From NCBI GenBank assembly GCA_034112445.1, contig JAWUVI010000017.1, forward strand, positions 62,001 to 126,000: a DNA stretch of 64,000 bases, in the 5' to 3' direction. Each line of letters starts with the position of its first letter. Position 1 is the stretch's first letter. Of this stretch, positions 8,961 to 18,717 are shown in pieces. The translations under genes were made by a program, and so were the position numbers. The notes beneath the pieces are model-generated. The model did not search any database and was not told the origin of the DNA. It saw only the letters and a program-made list of their open reading frames with translations. The stretch comes from Pelagadaptatus sp034112445 (lineage in GTDB: Bacteria > Pseudomonadota > Gammaproteobacteria > Pseudomonadales > Cellvibrionaceae).

Positions 8961-9503
8961 GTGGCAGTTATTGGTTTATTTTTTGGAAGTGATGACGGTA
9001 ATACAGAGCATATTAGTCAGCGTATACAACTACGTCTTGGCGAAAATACCGTCGATATTCATGATGTGGCGGATGTTACCCAGTTAGAATTTTCCGACTA
9101 TGAGTATATTGTATTGGGTATACCCACTTGGGACTTTGGCCAGATTCAATCGGATTGGGAAGAGTTTTGGGAGGATATCAGCGACGTAGACTTCTCTGGT
9201 AAACAAGTTGCCCTTTTTGGTTTGGGGGATCAGTTTGGCTATGGCGACTATTTCTTAGACGCGATGGGCTTATTGCATGATGTTATTGTTGCTAAGGGCG
9301 CTATTATTCGGGGCTATTGGTCAGTAGAGGGCTATGAATTTGATGCTTCAAAAGCTTTAACTAAGGACGGCAGTCTGTTTGTCGGCTTAGCCATAGATGA
9401 AGATCAACAAGAAGATTTGACCTCTGAGCGTTTGAACCGGTGGTGTACGCAAATCGTTGATGAGTTTGGCTTAGAGTTACCGGTTACTCACCTTAACGAT
9501 TAG
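8961..9503 (+). CDS. fldB: Flavodoxin FldB
   Basis: Long-chain flavodoxin of about 180 residues. The FMN phosphate loop is GLFFGSDDGNTEHIS; the isoalloxazine loops are GIPTWDFGQIQSDW and FGLGDQFGYGDYFLDAMG, which match FldB of E. coli more closely than FldA (which has PTWYYGE). It is a small electron carrier. The frame is open from a TTG at 8943, but the GTG at 8961 directly precedes the conserved AVIGLFFG and has AGAGG five bases upstream. Its stop overlaps the convergent cmoB stop by four bases. Confidence 0.92.
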   Translation: MAVIGLFFGSDDGNTEHISQRIQLRLGENTVDIHDVADVTQLEFSDYEYIVLGIPTWDFGQIQSDWEEFWEDISDVDFSGKQVALFGLGDQFGYGDYFLDAMGLLHDVIVAKGAIIRGYWSVEGYEFDASKALTKDGSLFVGLAIDEDQQEDLTSERLNRWCTQIVDEFGLELPVTHLND

Positions 9504-10468
9504 GTGTTGGCTACAATAACGGCTCTCATTGGTGCCGGGTGACCCTCAGCCGTTAAGGTGGAATCATTGGGGTCTAGGAATTCAGCCAGTGAATGAAACG
9601 TCATCCACTCTGTAGCGCGTTGCTCCTCGGTTGTCGTCGTGCCTAAATCGACAACCTTTATATTCTTATAACCACATTTCTTCATCCACGATACCAAAGT
9701 TTCACAACTGGGCAGGAACCAGACGTTATTCATCTTGGCATAGCGGCCTTCTGGCACAAGAGTACAGCCGAGTTCACCGGCAATAACCAACGTTTCTAAT
9801 ACCAGTTGCCCGCCGGGCTTGAGAGTGGCTTTTAATTCTCGAAGATGATCCATCGGGGAGCGTCGATGGTATAAAACCCCCATCGAGAAAGTCGTGTCAA
9901 AGGCCTGTAAGTTGTCCGGTAGGTCTTCTATTCCTAAAGGCAATACATCAACCGCAGCCTCACCGATAAAATGCTTCAGCATCCTAAACTGAACAATAAA
10001 GCGTGGAGACGGATCAATGCCAATAACTCTTTTCGCGCCGGCACCGAGCATGCGCCAGCAGTGATAGCCATTGCCACAACCGACATCAAGAATCGTTCTG
10101 TCGGTGAGGTCATCTATGTGCGGTAAGACCCTGTCCCACTTCCAGTCTGAGCGCCATTCAGTATCTATGTGAATGTCGTGAATGGTGTAGGGGCCTTTGC
10201 GCCAAGGGATAAGTGCGCGAAGGCTTGCATCTATCTGCTGCTGATCTTCTGTTGATATGGGGGTGAGCGAAGACAAGCTGACTTCCTTACTTAGCTCGAC
10301 AGTATCGGTAGATACTTCAGGTAAGTTCTCTAGCGCCTCTAGCCAACCAGCTAAATCTCCGTAGCGCTCGGTATTAAAGTTAGCCGCTAGTTGCTGTGGC
10401 AAAATTTTTATCCAGTCCTCTAGCTCGGTGTCTTTTATGCTGAGTAAGAAATTATCAAAATCAATCAT
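9500..10468 (-). CDS. cmoB: tRNA U34 carboxymethyltransferase CmoB
   Basis: 322 residues, the same size as E. coli CmoB. It transfers the carboxymethyl group of carboxy-SAM to 5-hydroxyuridine at tRNA position 34, giving cmo5U. Visible signatures: a helical N-terminal region, RKGPYTIHDIHIDTEWRSDWKW, the SAM-binding motif ILDVGCGNGYHCWRML, and MGVLYHRRSPMDHLRELK. It follows cmoA by 16 bp on the same strand; the two enzymes act in sequence and are normally adjacent. Confidence 0.96.
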   Translation of the reverse strand: MIDFDNFLLSIKDTELEDWIKILPQQLAANFNTERYGDLAGWLEALENLPEVSTDTVELSKEVSLSSLTPISTEDQQQIDASLRALIPWRKGPYTIHDIHIDTEWRSDWKWDRVLPHIDDLTDRTILDVGCGNGYHCWRMLGAGAKRVIGIDPSPRFIVQFRMLKHFIGEAAVDVLPLGIEDLPDNLQAFDTTFSMGVLYHRRSPMDHLRELKATLKPGGQLVLETLVIAGELGCTLVPEGRYAKMNNVWFLPSCETLVSWMKKCGYKNIKVVDLGTTTTEEQRATEWMTFHSLAEFLDPNDSTLTAEGHPAPMRAVIVANT

Positions 10469-10484
10469 TAAATCGGCGGGCCTA

Positions 10485-11222
10485 TTATTTGATGGCTATT
10501 AAAGAGGCGAAATTAAAGCATTGAAACCATACGTCGGAGCTTTTAAAGCCTGCGTTATGAAGCCGGCTTTTATGAGTATCTATGTTCTCTGGAATTAAGA
10601 CGTTCTCAATTGCGGTTCGTTTTTGAGCAACTTCCAATTCACTGTAACCGTTCGCACGTTTGAAATTATGGTGCAGATCAATCATTAAGTTATCGTGTTG
10701 TGAATCACCAAAATCAATTTTCTCAGACAATATCAATACACCGCCCACATTAAGACCGTCGTATATTTTTTGGATGATGGCGTGGCGCTTTACTGGGGCA
10801 ATAAACTGCAGCGTGAAATTCAATACCACCATGGATGCATTGGTAATATCAACTTCTTCAAGATTGGCGCAGTGTAGGGTCACATCAACTTCGCCACTGT
10901 CGGCGGCAATAATAGCTTGGCATTGATTTATCATGGCTTCTGAATTATCAACAGAAATGATTTCACAATCAGCGGCTGTTATACGGTGCCGCATAGCTAA
11001 AGTTGCGGCACCTAACGAGCAGCCTAAATCGTAGCTTCGGGTTCCACTTTTGACATACCTCTCGGATAAGTTACCAATCATGCTAATGATGGTCGCATAG
11101 CCAGGAACCGAACGTTTGATCATATCCGGGAAGACTTCAACAACTTTCTTATCGAACGCAAAGCCAGCTACAGACTGTAATGGATTGGCGAACAGATCAT
11201 CGTGACCGTTAGATTCACTCAT
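10485..11222 (-). CDS. cmoA: Carboxy-S-adenosyl-L-methionine synthase CmoA
   Basis: Makes carboxy-SAM from SAM and prephenate for CmoB. Key segments are FAFDKKVVEVFPDMIKRSVPGY, the SAM loop SYDLGCSLGAATLAMRHR, and MVVLNFTLQFI. From the ATG at 11222 the protein has 245 residues, matching the family; a TTG three codons earlier (11231) is also open. Just upstream, 11223-11260 holds two imperfect direct copies of GATAGYAACTTTTA about 19 bp apart, of unknown meaning. It forms an operon with cmoB. Confidence 0.95.
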   Translation of the reverse strand: MSESNGHDDLFANPLQSVAGFAFDKKVVEVFPDMIKRSVPGYATIISMIGNLSERYVKSGTRSYDLGCSLGAATLAMRHRITAADCEIISVDNSEAMINQCQAIIAADSGEVDVTLHCANLEEVDITNASMVVLNFTLQFIAPVKRHAIIQKIYDGLNVGGVLILSEKIDFGDSQHDNLMIDLHHNFKRANGYSELEVAQKRTAIENVLIPENIDTHKSRLHNAGFKSSDVWFQCFNFASLIAIK

Positions 11223-11363
11223 GGATAGCAACTTTTATTCATAGATAGTAACTTTTAAAACCCAGGGAGTGGGTTAAAACGTGAGGGTGATTTTATCGTT
11301 GCTAAAGACGAGTAACAAGTCATGGTCTATTATCGAGTGAGAATAATTTTAGAGCTTCTAGTT

Positions 11364-12998
11364 ATGGCATTTCATGGGTATGGCAATATTAAGGCATTGA
11401 TTGTTGATGACTTTAATAACTTTCGAATGACAGTTGGTAAAATGTTAGACGAGTTTGGCTGCAAGGAAGTTGACAGTGCTGTTAACGGTGAGGTCGCCTT
11501 AAAGCATTGCAGAGAAAAATCATATGATCTTGTCTTGTGTGATTATAATTTAGGTTCAGGTAAAAATGGCCAGCAAGTATTGGAAGAAATGCGCCATAAA
11601 AAACTATTGAATAAAGAAAGTTTATTTTTAATGGTTTCGGCTGAATCGAGCATGACCATTGTCCTTTCCGCATACGATTATGCTCCAGATGCTTACCTAA
11701 CAAAGCCTATAACCGGTAAAACACTGCAAAAGCGGTTAGATAGGTTGCTGGCTCAACGGGAAGAAATGCTTCCGGTTTATCAATGTTTAAATACTGAAAA
11801 TACGACCGATGCAATAAAAATGTCACAGCAGGCTATTAAGAATAGCAGTAGGTACAGTTCGTCATATCAAAAGTTATTAGGTGAGCTATTGCTGAAGAAT
11901 GGCGATTTAGATGCGGCAGAAGCTGTTTATAAACAGGTGCTTGAAGCACGACCTCTAGATTGGGCTCAAGTTGGTATGGCTAAAGTTAAGCTCGGCCGAG
12001 GAGAGTTCGAAACAGCGATAAAATGGTTAGTTAAAATCATTTCTGATTTCCCCTACTGTATGGCGGCGTATGATGTTTTGACTGAAGCTTATGAAAAAAG
12101 TGGCGATACAGAGTCTATGCAAAAAACGCTTGAAAGTGCTGTACAGGTTTCACCAATGTCTATTTTGAGGCAGTCATCATTAGGTGACAGTGCCGCTAAA
12201 AATAACGATGCGAGTGTAGCGGCAAGAGCATATAGCCGTTCTGTTCGACTGGGCAAAAATTCCTGCCACGATGATATTAAAAACCATATACAGCTTGGCC
12301 GAGTCAGTGTTGATTTATTTGCTGAGGGTGACTCGAAAGCCGACGATTTGGCTAAAGAATCTTTAAAAGTATTAGACAGCTTGGCTAAAGACTTTGACTT
12401 AGATAAGCGAGTTCAAGTGCAGTCAAAAATGCTTAAGTGTCAGTTGTATTCAAAACGCGGAGACAAAAAACAAGCGTCGGATTTGTTTGCCGAACTAGCT
12501 GATGCGATGGATTTACTCAGTGCCGGCCTAACCATAGAAGCAGAGTTAGACTGGGTTAATACCCTTATCACGTTAGATAAAAAAACAGATGCAGATTCAT
12601 TTTTATCTGATTTAGTGGAAAAATATAAAGATGACCAAGTTGCGCTAGAACGTATCGATAAAATGCTCAGTGAGCCAGTGAGTGATGTGAATCGTAAAAA
12701 GGTGGCCAAGCTTAATAAAGAAGGCATTGGTTACTACAGCGCTAAGGATTATAAGTTATCAGTGGATTGTTTTACTCGCGCTAAACGCTTGTTTCCAAAT
12801 CATGTTGGTGTCCACTTGAATTTAGTTCAAGCTCTGCTTGCCGAGATGAAAGAGTTTGGGTGCAATGATGAGTATATGGATGTGAGCTTGTCAGCACTGA
12901 AAAAAGTCGAAAGCTTAATTGATGCTCGTCACGATCAATTTAATCGTTTTTTACAATTAAAAGACATGATAAGAGTTATAGAAAGGGAGAACGGATAA
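11364..12998 (+). CDS. Response regulator with TPR repeats
   Basis: About 544 residues. An N-terminal receiver domain (ALIVDDFNNFRMTVGKML, phospho-acceptor D60 in VLCDYNLGSG, Lys in YLTKPITG) is followed not by a DNA-binding domain but by a long helical region with tetratricopeptide repeats (for example LGELLLKNGDLDAAEAVYKQVLEARP and GIGYYSAKDYKLSVDCFTRAKRLFPNH). Such proteins act through protein contacts rather than as transcription factors. The frame is open from 11322; the ATG at 11364, with AGAG nine bases before it, is closer to the conserved domain. The kinase-like gene follows 29 bp downstream, probably its partner. Confidence 0.85.
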   Translation: MAFHGYGNIKALIVDDFNNFRMTVGKMLDEFGCKEVDSAVNGEVALKHCREKSYDLVLCDYNLGSGKNGQQVLEEMRHKKLLNKESLFLMVSAESSMTIVLSAYDYAPDAYLTKPITGKTLQKRLDRLLAQREEMLPVYQCLNTENTTDAIKMSQQAIKNSSRYSSSYQKLLGELLLKNGDLDAAEAVYKQVLEARPLDWAQVGMAKVKLGRGEFETAIKWLVKIISDFPYCMAAYDVLTEAYEKSGDTESMQKTLESAVQVSPMSILRQSSLGDSAAKNNDASVAARAYSRSVRLGKNSCHDDIKNHIQLGRVSVDLFAEGDSKADDLAKESLKVLDSLAKDFDLDKRVQVQSKMLKCQLYSKRGDKKQASDLFAELADAMDLLSAGLTIEAELDWVNTLITLDKKTDADSFLSDLVEKYKDDQVALERIDKMLSEPVSDVNRKKVAKLNKEGIGYYSAKDYKLSVDCFTRAKRLFPNHVGVHLNLVQALLAEMKEFGCNDEYMDVSLSALKKVESLIDARHDQFNRFLQLKDMIRVIERENG

Positions 12999-13027
12999 TC
13001 TTATGGATTATATAAGTGGGAATGCTC

Positions 13028-13729
13028 ATGAGTGATAAAAACGAAAATAATAACGCGGACTTTTCATTGATTTTGGCTTCAAGTGTTCATGATATGAAGA
13101 ATTCTCTCGGTATGCTGCTGAACTCACTAGAGGATCTGATTCATGAATCTACTGAAAAAGATGAGAAGCAAGCTCAACAGTTTGGGATTCTTCAATACGA
13201 AGCGTCACGTATCAATACGGAGTTGATTCAGCTGCTGTCTATTTATCGAATGCAACATGAGTTGTCTCCCGTTCGCATTGATGAAAATTTTCCAATCGAA
13301 ATAATAGAAGAGCAACTGGCGCGTAACGATACTTTGTTTGAAATGCGGGGCTTGTCGGTAACTTTAGATTGTGATGAAGACCTTTGCTGGTATTACGACA
13401 TAGAACTACTTGGGGGTGTTATCCACAATATTTTAGTGAACGGAGCTCGTTACGCCAAAACTAAAATGAAAGTTTCAGCCGCTATAGAAAACGATGAATT
13501 GGTGATTTGTATTTCTGACGATGGCAATGGTTACCCCAATTTTATGCTGGGCTCTTTGCAACAAAGTTATGCTAAATCCGTGAGTTTTAGTGAGGGTAGT
13601 ACCCACCTTGGATTGTATTTTGCTCAACAGGTTGTTGGCCTTCATACCCGCAATAAGGTGAAGGGCCGGATTGATTTAAGCAATGGAGGTGACTTAGGTG
13701 GCGGGGTGTTTAAGTTGTTTTTACCCTAA
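13028..13729 (+). CDS. Small soluble histidine-kinase-like protein
   Basis: 233 residues, no membrane segment and no sensor domain. The H-box region is SSVHDMKNSLGML with H21 as the likely phospho-acceptor, and the C-terminal ATPase part has VIHNILVNGARYAK (N box), CISDDGNGYP (G1) and HLGLYFAQQVV (G2). The ATG at 13028 is preceded by GGGA; a GTG at 13016 is also in frame. It follows the TPR response regulator and probably phosphorylates it or sets its state. A role as a pure phosphotransfer or phosphatase partner is also possible. Confidence 0.8.
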   Translation: MSDKNENNNADFSLILASSVHDMKNSLGMLLNSLEDLIHESTEKDEKQAQQFGILQYEASRINTELIQLLSIYRMQHELSPVRIDENFPIEIIEEQLARNDTLFEMRGLSVTLDCDEDLCWYYDIELLGGVIHNILVNGARYAKTKMKVSAAIENDELVICISDDGNGYPNFMLGSLQQSYAKSVSFSEGSTHLGLYFAQQVVGLHTRNKVKGRIDLSNGGDLGGGVFKLFLP

Positions 13730-13742
13730 AGTACGGTGTGAA

Positions 13743-14930
13743 TTAGGTCGGTTCTAGGTTTTCAATCGTATCATTGTTTGGAATGCTGTATTTCGAAACA
13801 ACTCGATTACGTCCCGTGTTTTTCGCCTCGTATAATAAACTATCGGCCATATTCAATAGTTGATTTAATTCTATGGGTCCTTCTTCGTGATACACCAAGC
13901 CTATACTTAATGTCGATTGCATGGGAAACGCAGAGTTTTGCTCAATTCTTGTTTGATACACCTCTCGAAATCGATTAGCGACTTGTAACGATTCTCGGAA
14001 AGGACAACTGGGTAGTACAACCACAAACTCTTCTCCGCCGAAGCGTGAAGGAATATCCTGCTCCCTGAAACTCTCTTTCATTAAACTGCCAATAAACGTT
14101 AGTACGTCATCCCCCATATTATGACCGTAGTTGTCATTGATGCTTTTAAAGTGATCTATGTCTATTGATAACACACTGATGGGTTCTTTGTTTCTGAGGC
14201 AGTGCTGCAGCGAGGGTTCTGCGGCGATATAAAATGCTCGACGGTTGTATAGCTGAGTCAACGGATCGGTTCTGGCTTCGTGTTCTTTTTCCTTCAATAA
14301 TTTCTCGTTGATCATTAAAATAAAACCAATCGGGAATATAAAAGCTGCTACAACACCTTCTGCAAAAACCGATATATCGAATAAAGATGCGCTATAAAAA
14401 GTTAGCTCTTGGGTGTTCCATAATCCGTAAACGCGAGCTAGGTAGACAAAAGCGTGACCAGCATAGCTAATGGCGAGTATCTTGCCTGAAGTGCTGTCTT
14501 TTCTTGAATGATGCAGTAATAAAGAGCAAAGTGTGATCGTTAATATAAAAAAGCACAACATATTAAATATCGAACGAATTCTTAAATCGTTAAATACAAA
14601 AGTGAAAAAACATAATACTGAAAAATAAAGAACAAATACGAAAAGGAAGCGTTTTACCCATAAGTCACTTTTTTCAAAGAAGGAGCGAATGCCTACCATG
14701 ATGAGTAAAAAACTTACAGCTAACAGGCCGTTGCCGAATAGAATACTGATGGATTCAGGGATAATTCCCCGTAAAGCATAAAATAATGTGCTCAGTGCTA
14801 CGGACACTTGAGCTGCAGTCCAAATCTTTAGAGCTGTGTTGTTTTTGTTAATAAAATTAAACGCTATAAGCGTCAATGCCCCTGCCGACATCGTCAAAAA
14901 CATAGCGAAAATAAGTGTTTTTATATCCAC
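13743..14930 (-). CDS. Membrane diguanylate cyclase (GGDEF)
   Basis: 395 residues. The first 210 contain about seven hydrophobic segments, a membrane sensor of the 7TM type not assigned further. A short linker (EKLLKEKEHEARTDPLTQLYNRR) leads into a GGDEF domain with intact GGEEF (298-302) and an inhibitory REQD site (289-292). The start is GTG at 14930 with AGGA about eleven bases upstream; Met10 is an alternative. It converges on the kinase-like gene with a 13-bp gap. A c-di-GMP synthase active at the membrane is the expected function. Confidence 0.9.
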   Translation of the reverse strand: MDIKTLIFAMFLTMSAGALTLIAFNFINKNNTALKIWTAAQVSVALSTLFYALRGIIPESISILFGNGLLAVSFLLIMVGIRSFFEKSDLWVKRFLFVFVLYFSVLCFFTFVFNDLRIRSIFNMLCFFILTITLCSLLLHHSRKDSTSGKILAISYAGHAFVYLARVYGLWNTQELTFYSASLFDISVFAEGVVAAFIFPIGFILMINEKLLKEKEHEARTDPLTQLYNRRAFYIAAEPSLQHCLRNKEPISVLSIDIDHFKSINDNYGHNMGDDVLTFIGSLMKESFREQDIPSRFGGEEFVVVLPSCPFRESLQVANRFREVYQTRIEQNSAFPMQSTLSIGLVYHEEGPIELNQLLNMADSLLYEAKNTGRNRVVSKYSIPNNDTIENLEPT

Positions 14931-14984
14931 AAGATTAAATATCCTTATTTATAGTGTGGTAAAAATTCAATGATAAAGGCATTG

Positions 14985-15602
14985 CTATTCAGGTTTGTGG
15001 GCTGCTTTTTCACTGTCCATAATCGTAATGGCGTAACGTACGGCTTCGGCCTGATAGTCGACAAAACGTTCAAATTCATCATCGTTCATGCTTCTCAAGC
15101 TGTCGTGTTTACGCAGCAGATTAATAAAACGGCGTTCACGCTCGTATTGCTTTGGTAATTTTGTCACGCCCCAATACTCAAGTTTTTGTTCTAGAGCTGG
15201 ATTGTAAGTACGAACAAATTTGATAATAAAAGGGATTGGGTCGTGGCGGGCAATTAATGAGGCTATACGTAAAATCATGTCGAAGGGTAAGGTGGCACGG
15301 CCCGCTTCAACTTCTTTTAATAGCTCTTCATCTTTTAATCCCAAAGCTTCTGACAGCTCCATTAAATTTAAACCGGCAACTTCTCTTGCGTCTTTCAATA
15401 AACGGCCTGCATCAACCATGGCCTGTAATCGCTCAGGGTCAACCGTCTTCATGAAAAAGTCTTTCAGCCAGTTGTCGGTATACATTAGTGGAATGGCAGA
15501 ACCGGTTTTAACCACATCAACAAGATTGGATGTTATGGCACCGGTATAGCTGGCCAGTGCCTTTAAGATAGAAGTGTTGGATGATTTACTGTCATCGCTC
15601 AT
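14985..15602 (-). CDS. XRE-family helix-turn-helix protein
   Basis: 205 residues. A helix-turn-helix of Cro/CI type lies at about residues 65-107 (GRLLKDAREVAGLNLMELSEALGLKDEELLKEVEAGR). It is flanked by an N-terminal segment with weak hydrophobic character (SAIPLMYTDNWLKDFFM) and a charged C-terminus of about 90 residues with no known domain. Probably a transcription regulator; its target is unknown. It stands alone between the membrane cyclase and the M16C protease gene, all on the minus strand but with gaps of 54 and 85 bp. Confidence 0.8.
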   Translation of the reverse strand: MSDDSKSSNTSILKALASYTGAITSNLVDVVKTGSAIPLMYTDNWLKDFFMKTVDPERLQAMVDAGRLLKDAREVAGLNLMELSEALGLKDEELLKEVEAGRATLPFDMILRIASLIARHDPIPFIIKFVRTYNPALEQKLEYWGVTKLPKQYERERRFINLLRKHDSLRSMNDDEFERFVDYQAEAVRYAITIMDSEKAAHKPE

Positions 15603-15687
15603 AAAACGGCCTTATTTCAATTAATGTATTCATGAAATCTATGTGTTGCTGAAGTATAGACTTTATTTGTCGCAGTATAGTCATAGC

Positions 15688-18618
15688 TCAAACTTGTTTT
15701 AATGTGAGGCCTAACGAGCTGATGACGTCTTTTTCATTACTGTTGGTAACAACAGCGATACTGGCTAATTCAGGTTTCAAATAGGTTTGGGTTACGCGTT
15801 TTAAATCGTCGGCAGTAACCAATAATAAGCGTTGTCGAAACAATTCACGCTTATCTCGGCTGCGGCCAAATAATTCAGCGTGAAAAGTTTGTTTGGCTTC
15901 ACCTGCTGGAGAGCTTGGTTTATCTAAAGAGCTGACCACGCCAAGAATGGCTTCTTCGACCGACTGCGCACTTATTTCTTCATTAATAACCCATTCAATA
16001 GATCGATCAAAATCATCTAGGGTCTCGGACAATCTAGGGTCGCGATAGGAATAAAAGCGAAAAGCGGCGATATTACTGTCTTGGTTGGCTCCGCCGCCAT
16101 AGGCGCCACCTTGTTCACGGATGGTTCGGTGTAAATAGCCATTGCGTAATACACCACCAAGAACGCTGAGAGCTGGGGCGTCTTGATGTTCAACGTCGAC
16201 AGTAGGGTAGGCTTTAGCGCAAAAGTTAACTTGGGTGTTGGTGATCCAGGCTTCGCTAATTTTTTTGCTAACCGGTGGCAGATAAAAAGACTCGCTATTT
16301 GTCTTTGAGCTTACATTCCATGTGTTTTCGATACTTTTTTGGTAGTCATTTAAGTGCTCTTTTTCCCCAACCAGTAAATATTGCTTGCTGGAATTAAGCA
16401 GCAATTGATGCAGCGCTTTTAGACGTTCAGCAAAGGATTGTAACTGGATATCATCTTTTAAACTGTCATCCAGTGCCTTAATCGATTTGATGCCTTCCAA
16501 GCCATTGAGATGATGGGTCAGTTTTGCCGACGGACTCATTCCGGCAGAGGCCGCTGCCATAGCCAAACTGTGGCCGCTGCCGGTAATGCTCTGTTCACGG
16601 CGTGCGCGTGTTTGAGTGATTAACTCTCTGATGCGCGGCAACTCATCAAAGCGAATGTGCTGGAAGGTGTCCCACATTAATTGACAGAGATCGGCCTGTG
16701 AGTTTTTAAGCGATTTGGCTGACAAGGTAAGGTTTCCAGTAACGGTTTGTACATCGTCACTGGCGCCGCGAATCGTTGTGTAAGCACTGATAGATCCTGC
16801 GACCTGTGCTTGCCAACGTTGGGTGTCTAGATAGTCTTTATCGCCAACACCTAATTCGGTGAGGCAAATTCCGTAATAAGGTAAAACGCCTAATAACTCT
16901 GGGGTTAAGTGCGGCAGCTTAATAATAATTTGTTGATACACTAAACCATTGGTGCCAGCGGCGTAACGGGTTAATGGTGCCGCTGGTGATTGCTCGGTTT
17001 CGGCTGAGGTGCTATCAGCGGCCGTGTAATGCATTACCAGAGGAACATCGGCAATACCTACTTTTGGTAAAATCGATTCGTCGTCTATTTGCTTCTGGCG
17101 TTCCTGTAACGCGGCGGCTGTTGCAATAATTTCTTGCTTCTCAGCTGCGGATAAACCTTGTTTGATGAGCGCGAGCTTGTCGGTTTCGGCTTGTTTGCGT
17201 CGGTTATCCAATTCAGTATCTGGGCGTAAAATTAAACGCACACGATGCTGATTGTCGAGCAATAAGGTTTGGGCGAGCTGCTTAATAAAGTCAGGATCTT
17301 TAATGTCCTGATTGAGTTTATCAAGAACTGGATCAAGGTTGAGTAAGCCAATAACGTCGCCGCGGTGAGTGGCGGAAGTTAATGAGGTTAGAATAAGCTG
17401 TAAACCATAGGGGTAAGAATCACCCCCAATTTCGCGCTGATGCAATTCAAGTTGACGCAAGGCTGCTTCAAGTTCGGCTTGTGGCACACCGTCTTGGGCT
17501 ACTTTATTGATGGTGTCGAGAATCATGGCTTCAATTGCGTCAGCGTGTTCAATTTCTGATCCTTCAAGTCCACACATGAAAGTCAGTTCTTTCTGTGAAT
17601 CCTCTAGGCCACACATAGGTGAAGGGGCTATACCAAGCTCACTGGTTTCCAAGGCATGTAGCAGAGGTGAGGCACTGTTATCGAGCAGAATACTCGTGAG
17701 TAAATTAGCTTTAAGGGAGGCTTCTAAATCCGTGCTCTGGCCCAATAACCAACCCAATACAACGTGAGTTTTTTTCTCTGTGCCATCGGCTTCAGTCAGA
17801 GGGTAAGCTTCTTCAACCTTAACCGGTGCGTGATAGCGCACTTCATCTTTGACTGAAATTTGTCGTGGTAACGGTTCAAATTTAGACAGAGCTTGGGCTT
17901 CAAATTTTGCTTGGTGTTCTGCGGCAGAAATATCGCCGTAAGTCATGAAGATTGAATTACTTGGATGATAATGAGTTTTATAAAAACTCTGTAATTGCTC
18001 GTAACTTAAATTTGGGATGGCTTCAGGCTCGCCGCCGCTGTTGAAATGATAGGTGCTGGTTGGAAACAAGTACTTACATAAGGTTTGCCATAACTGGCTG
18101 GAAACTGAACTCATAGCCCCCTTCATTTCATTGTAAACAACGCCTTTGTACACCAAATCAGAGTCGGAATTAGTTTGTTCTGCGAACTCTAGCCGATGGC
18201 CTTCTTGAGCAAAATCGAGTGGGTCTAAGCGTGAGAAAAATACCGCATCCAAATACACGTCTAACAAGTTGTTAAAGTCTTTACGGTTTTGGCTGGCAAA
18301 AGGGTAGGCGGTCCAATCGGAGCTGGTGAACGCATTCATGAAAGTATTCAGCGAGCGTCGAATCATCATGAAGAAGGGATCGCGAACGGGATACTTTTCA
18401 CTGCCACACAGCGCCGTGTGTTCCAAAATGTGCGCCACACCGGTGTCATCTGTGGGAACGGTGCGCAGGGCAACTAAGAAAACATTCTCATTGTTGTCAG
18501 CATCAATATGAATATGCTGAGCGCCGGTTTTAATATGACGGTATTCCTCAACGGTCACCTGCAAAGAATCAATGGTTTCACTGCGAAGGTGTTCGAAAGC
18601 CGGGTGGGAAATTGTCAT
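15688..18618 (-). CDS. PreP-like M16C zinc metalloprotease
   Basis: 976 residues, the usual size of presequence-protease-like (M16C, falcilysin/PreP) peptidases. The inverted zinc motif HILEH (H63, E66, H67) lies in GVAHILEHTALCGSEKYPVRDPFFMM, with the distal zinc ligand expected in NEMKGAMSS. The C-terminal half shows the second peptidase-like lobe (GVLRNGYLHRTIREQGGAYGGGA). No signal peptide is seen, so it probably degrades peptides in the cytoplasm. It stands as a single gene with 85 bp or more on each side. Confidence 0.92.
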   Translation of the reverse strand: MTISHPAFEHLRSETIDSLQVTVEEYRHIKTGAQHIHIDADNNENVFLVALRTVPTDDTGVAHILEHTALCGSEKYPVRDPFFMMIRRSLNTFMNAFTSSDWTAYPFASQNRKDFNNLLDVYLDAVFFSRLDPLDFAQEGHRLEFAEQTNSDSDLVYKGVVYNEMKGAMSSVSSQLWQTLCKYLFPTSTYHFNSGGEPEAIPNLSYEQLQSFYKTHYHPSNSIFMTYGDISAAEHQAKFEAQALSKFEPLPRQISVKDEVRYHAPVKVEEAYPLTEADGTEKKTHVVLGWLLGQSTDLEASLKANLLTSILLDNSASPLLHALETSELGIAPSPMCGLEDSQKELTFMCGLEGSEIEHADAIEAMILDTINKVAQDGVPQAELEAALRQLELHQREIGGDSYPYGLQLILTSLTSATHRGDVIGLLNLDPVLDKLNQDIKDPDFIKQLAQTLLLDNQHRVRLILRPDTELDNRRKQAETDKLALIKQGLSAAEKQEIIATAAALQERQKQIDDESILPKVGIADVPLVMHYTAADSTSAETEQSPAAPLTRYAAGTNGLVYQQIIIKLPHLTPELLGVLPYYGICLTELGVGDKDYLDTQRWQAQVAGSISAYTTIRGASDDVQTVTGNLTLSAKSLKNSQADLCQLMWDTFQHIRFDELPRIRELITQTRARREQSITGSGHSLAMAAASAGMSPSAKLTHHLNGLEGIKSIKALDDSLKDDIQLQSFAERLKALHQLLLNSSKQYLLVGEKEHLNDYQKSIENTWNVSSKTNSESFYLPPVSKKISEAWITNTQVNFCAKAYPTVDVEHQDAPALSVLGGVLRNGYLHRTIREQGGAYGGGANQDSNIAAFRFYSYRDPRLSETLDDFDRSIEWVINEEISAQSVEEAILGVVSSLDKPSSPAGEAKQTFHAELFGRSRDKRELFRQRLLLVTADDLKRVTQTYLKPELASIAVVTNSNEKDVISSLGLTLKQV

Positions 18619-18717
18619 TAGTTACCTCAGGAAAGATGGTTGCTGTTGATGAAATAATCAGCGGGAGCAAGTAAGCCAATAATACTAACAACACGAGTCT
18701 AATTTAAGAAGTGTTTG

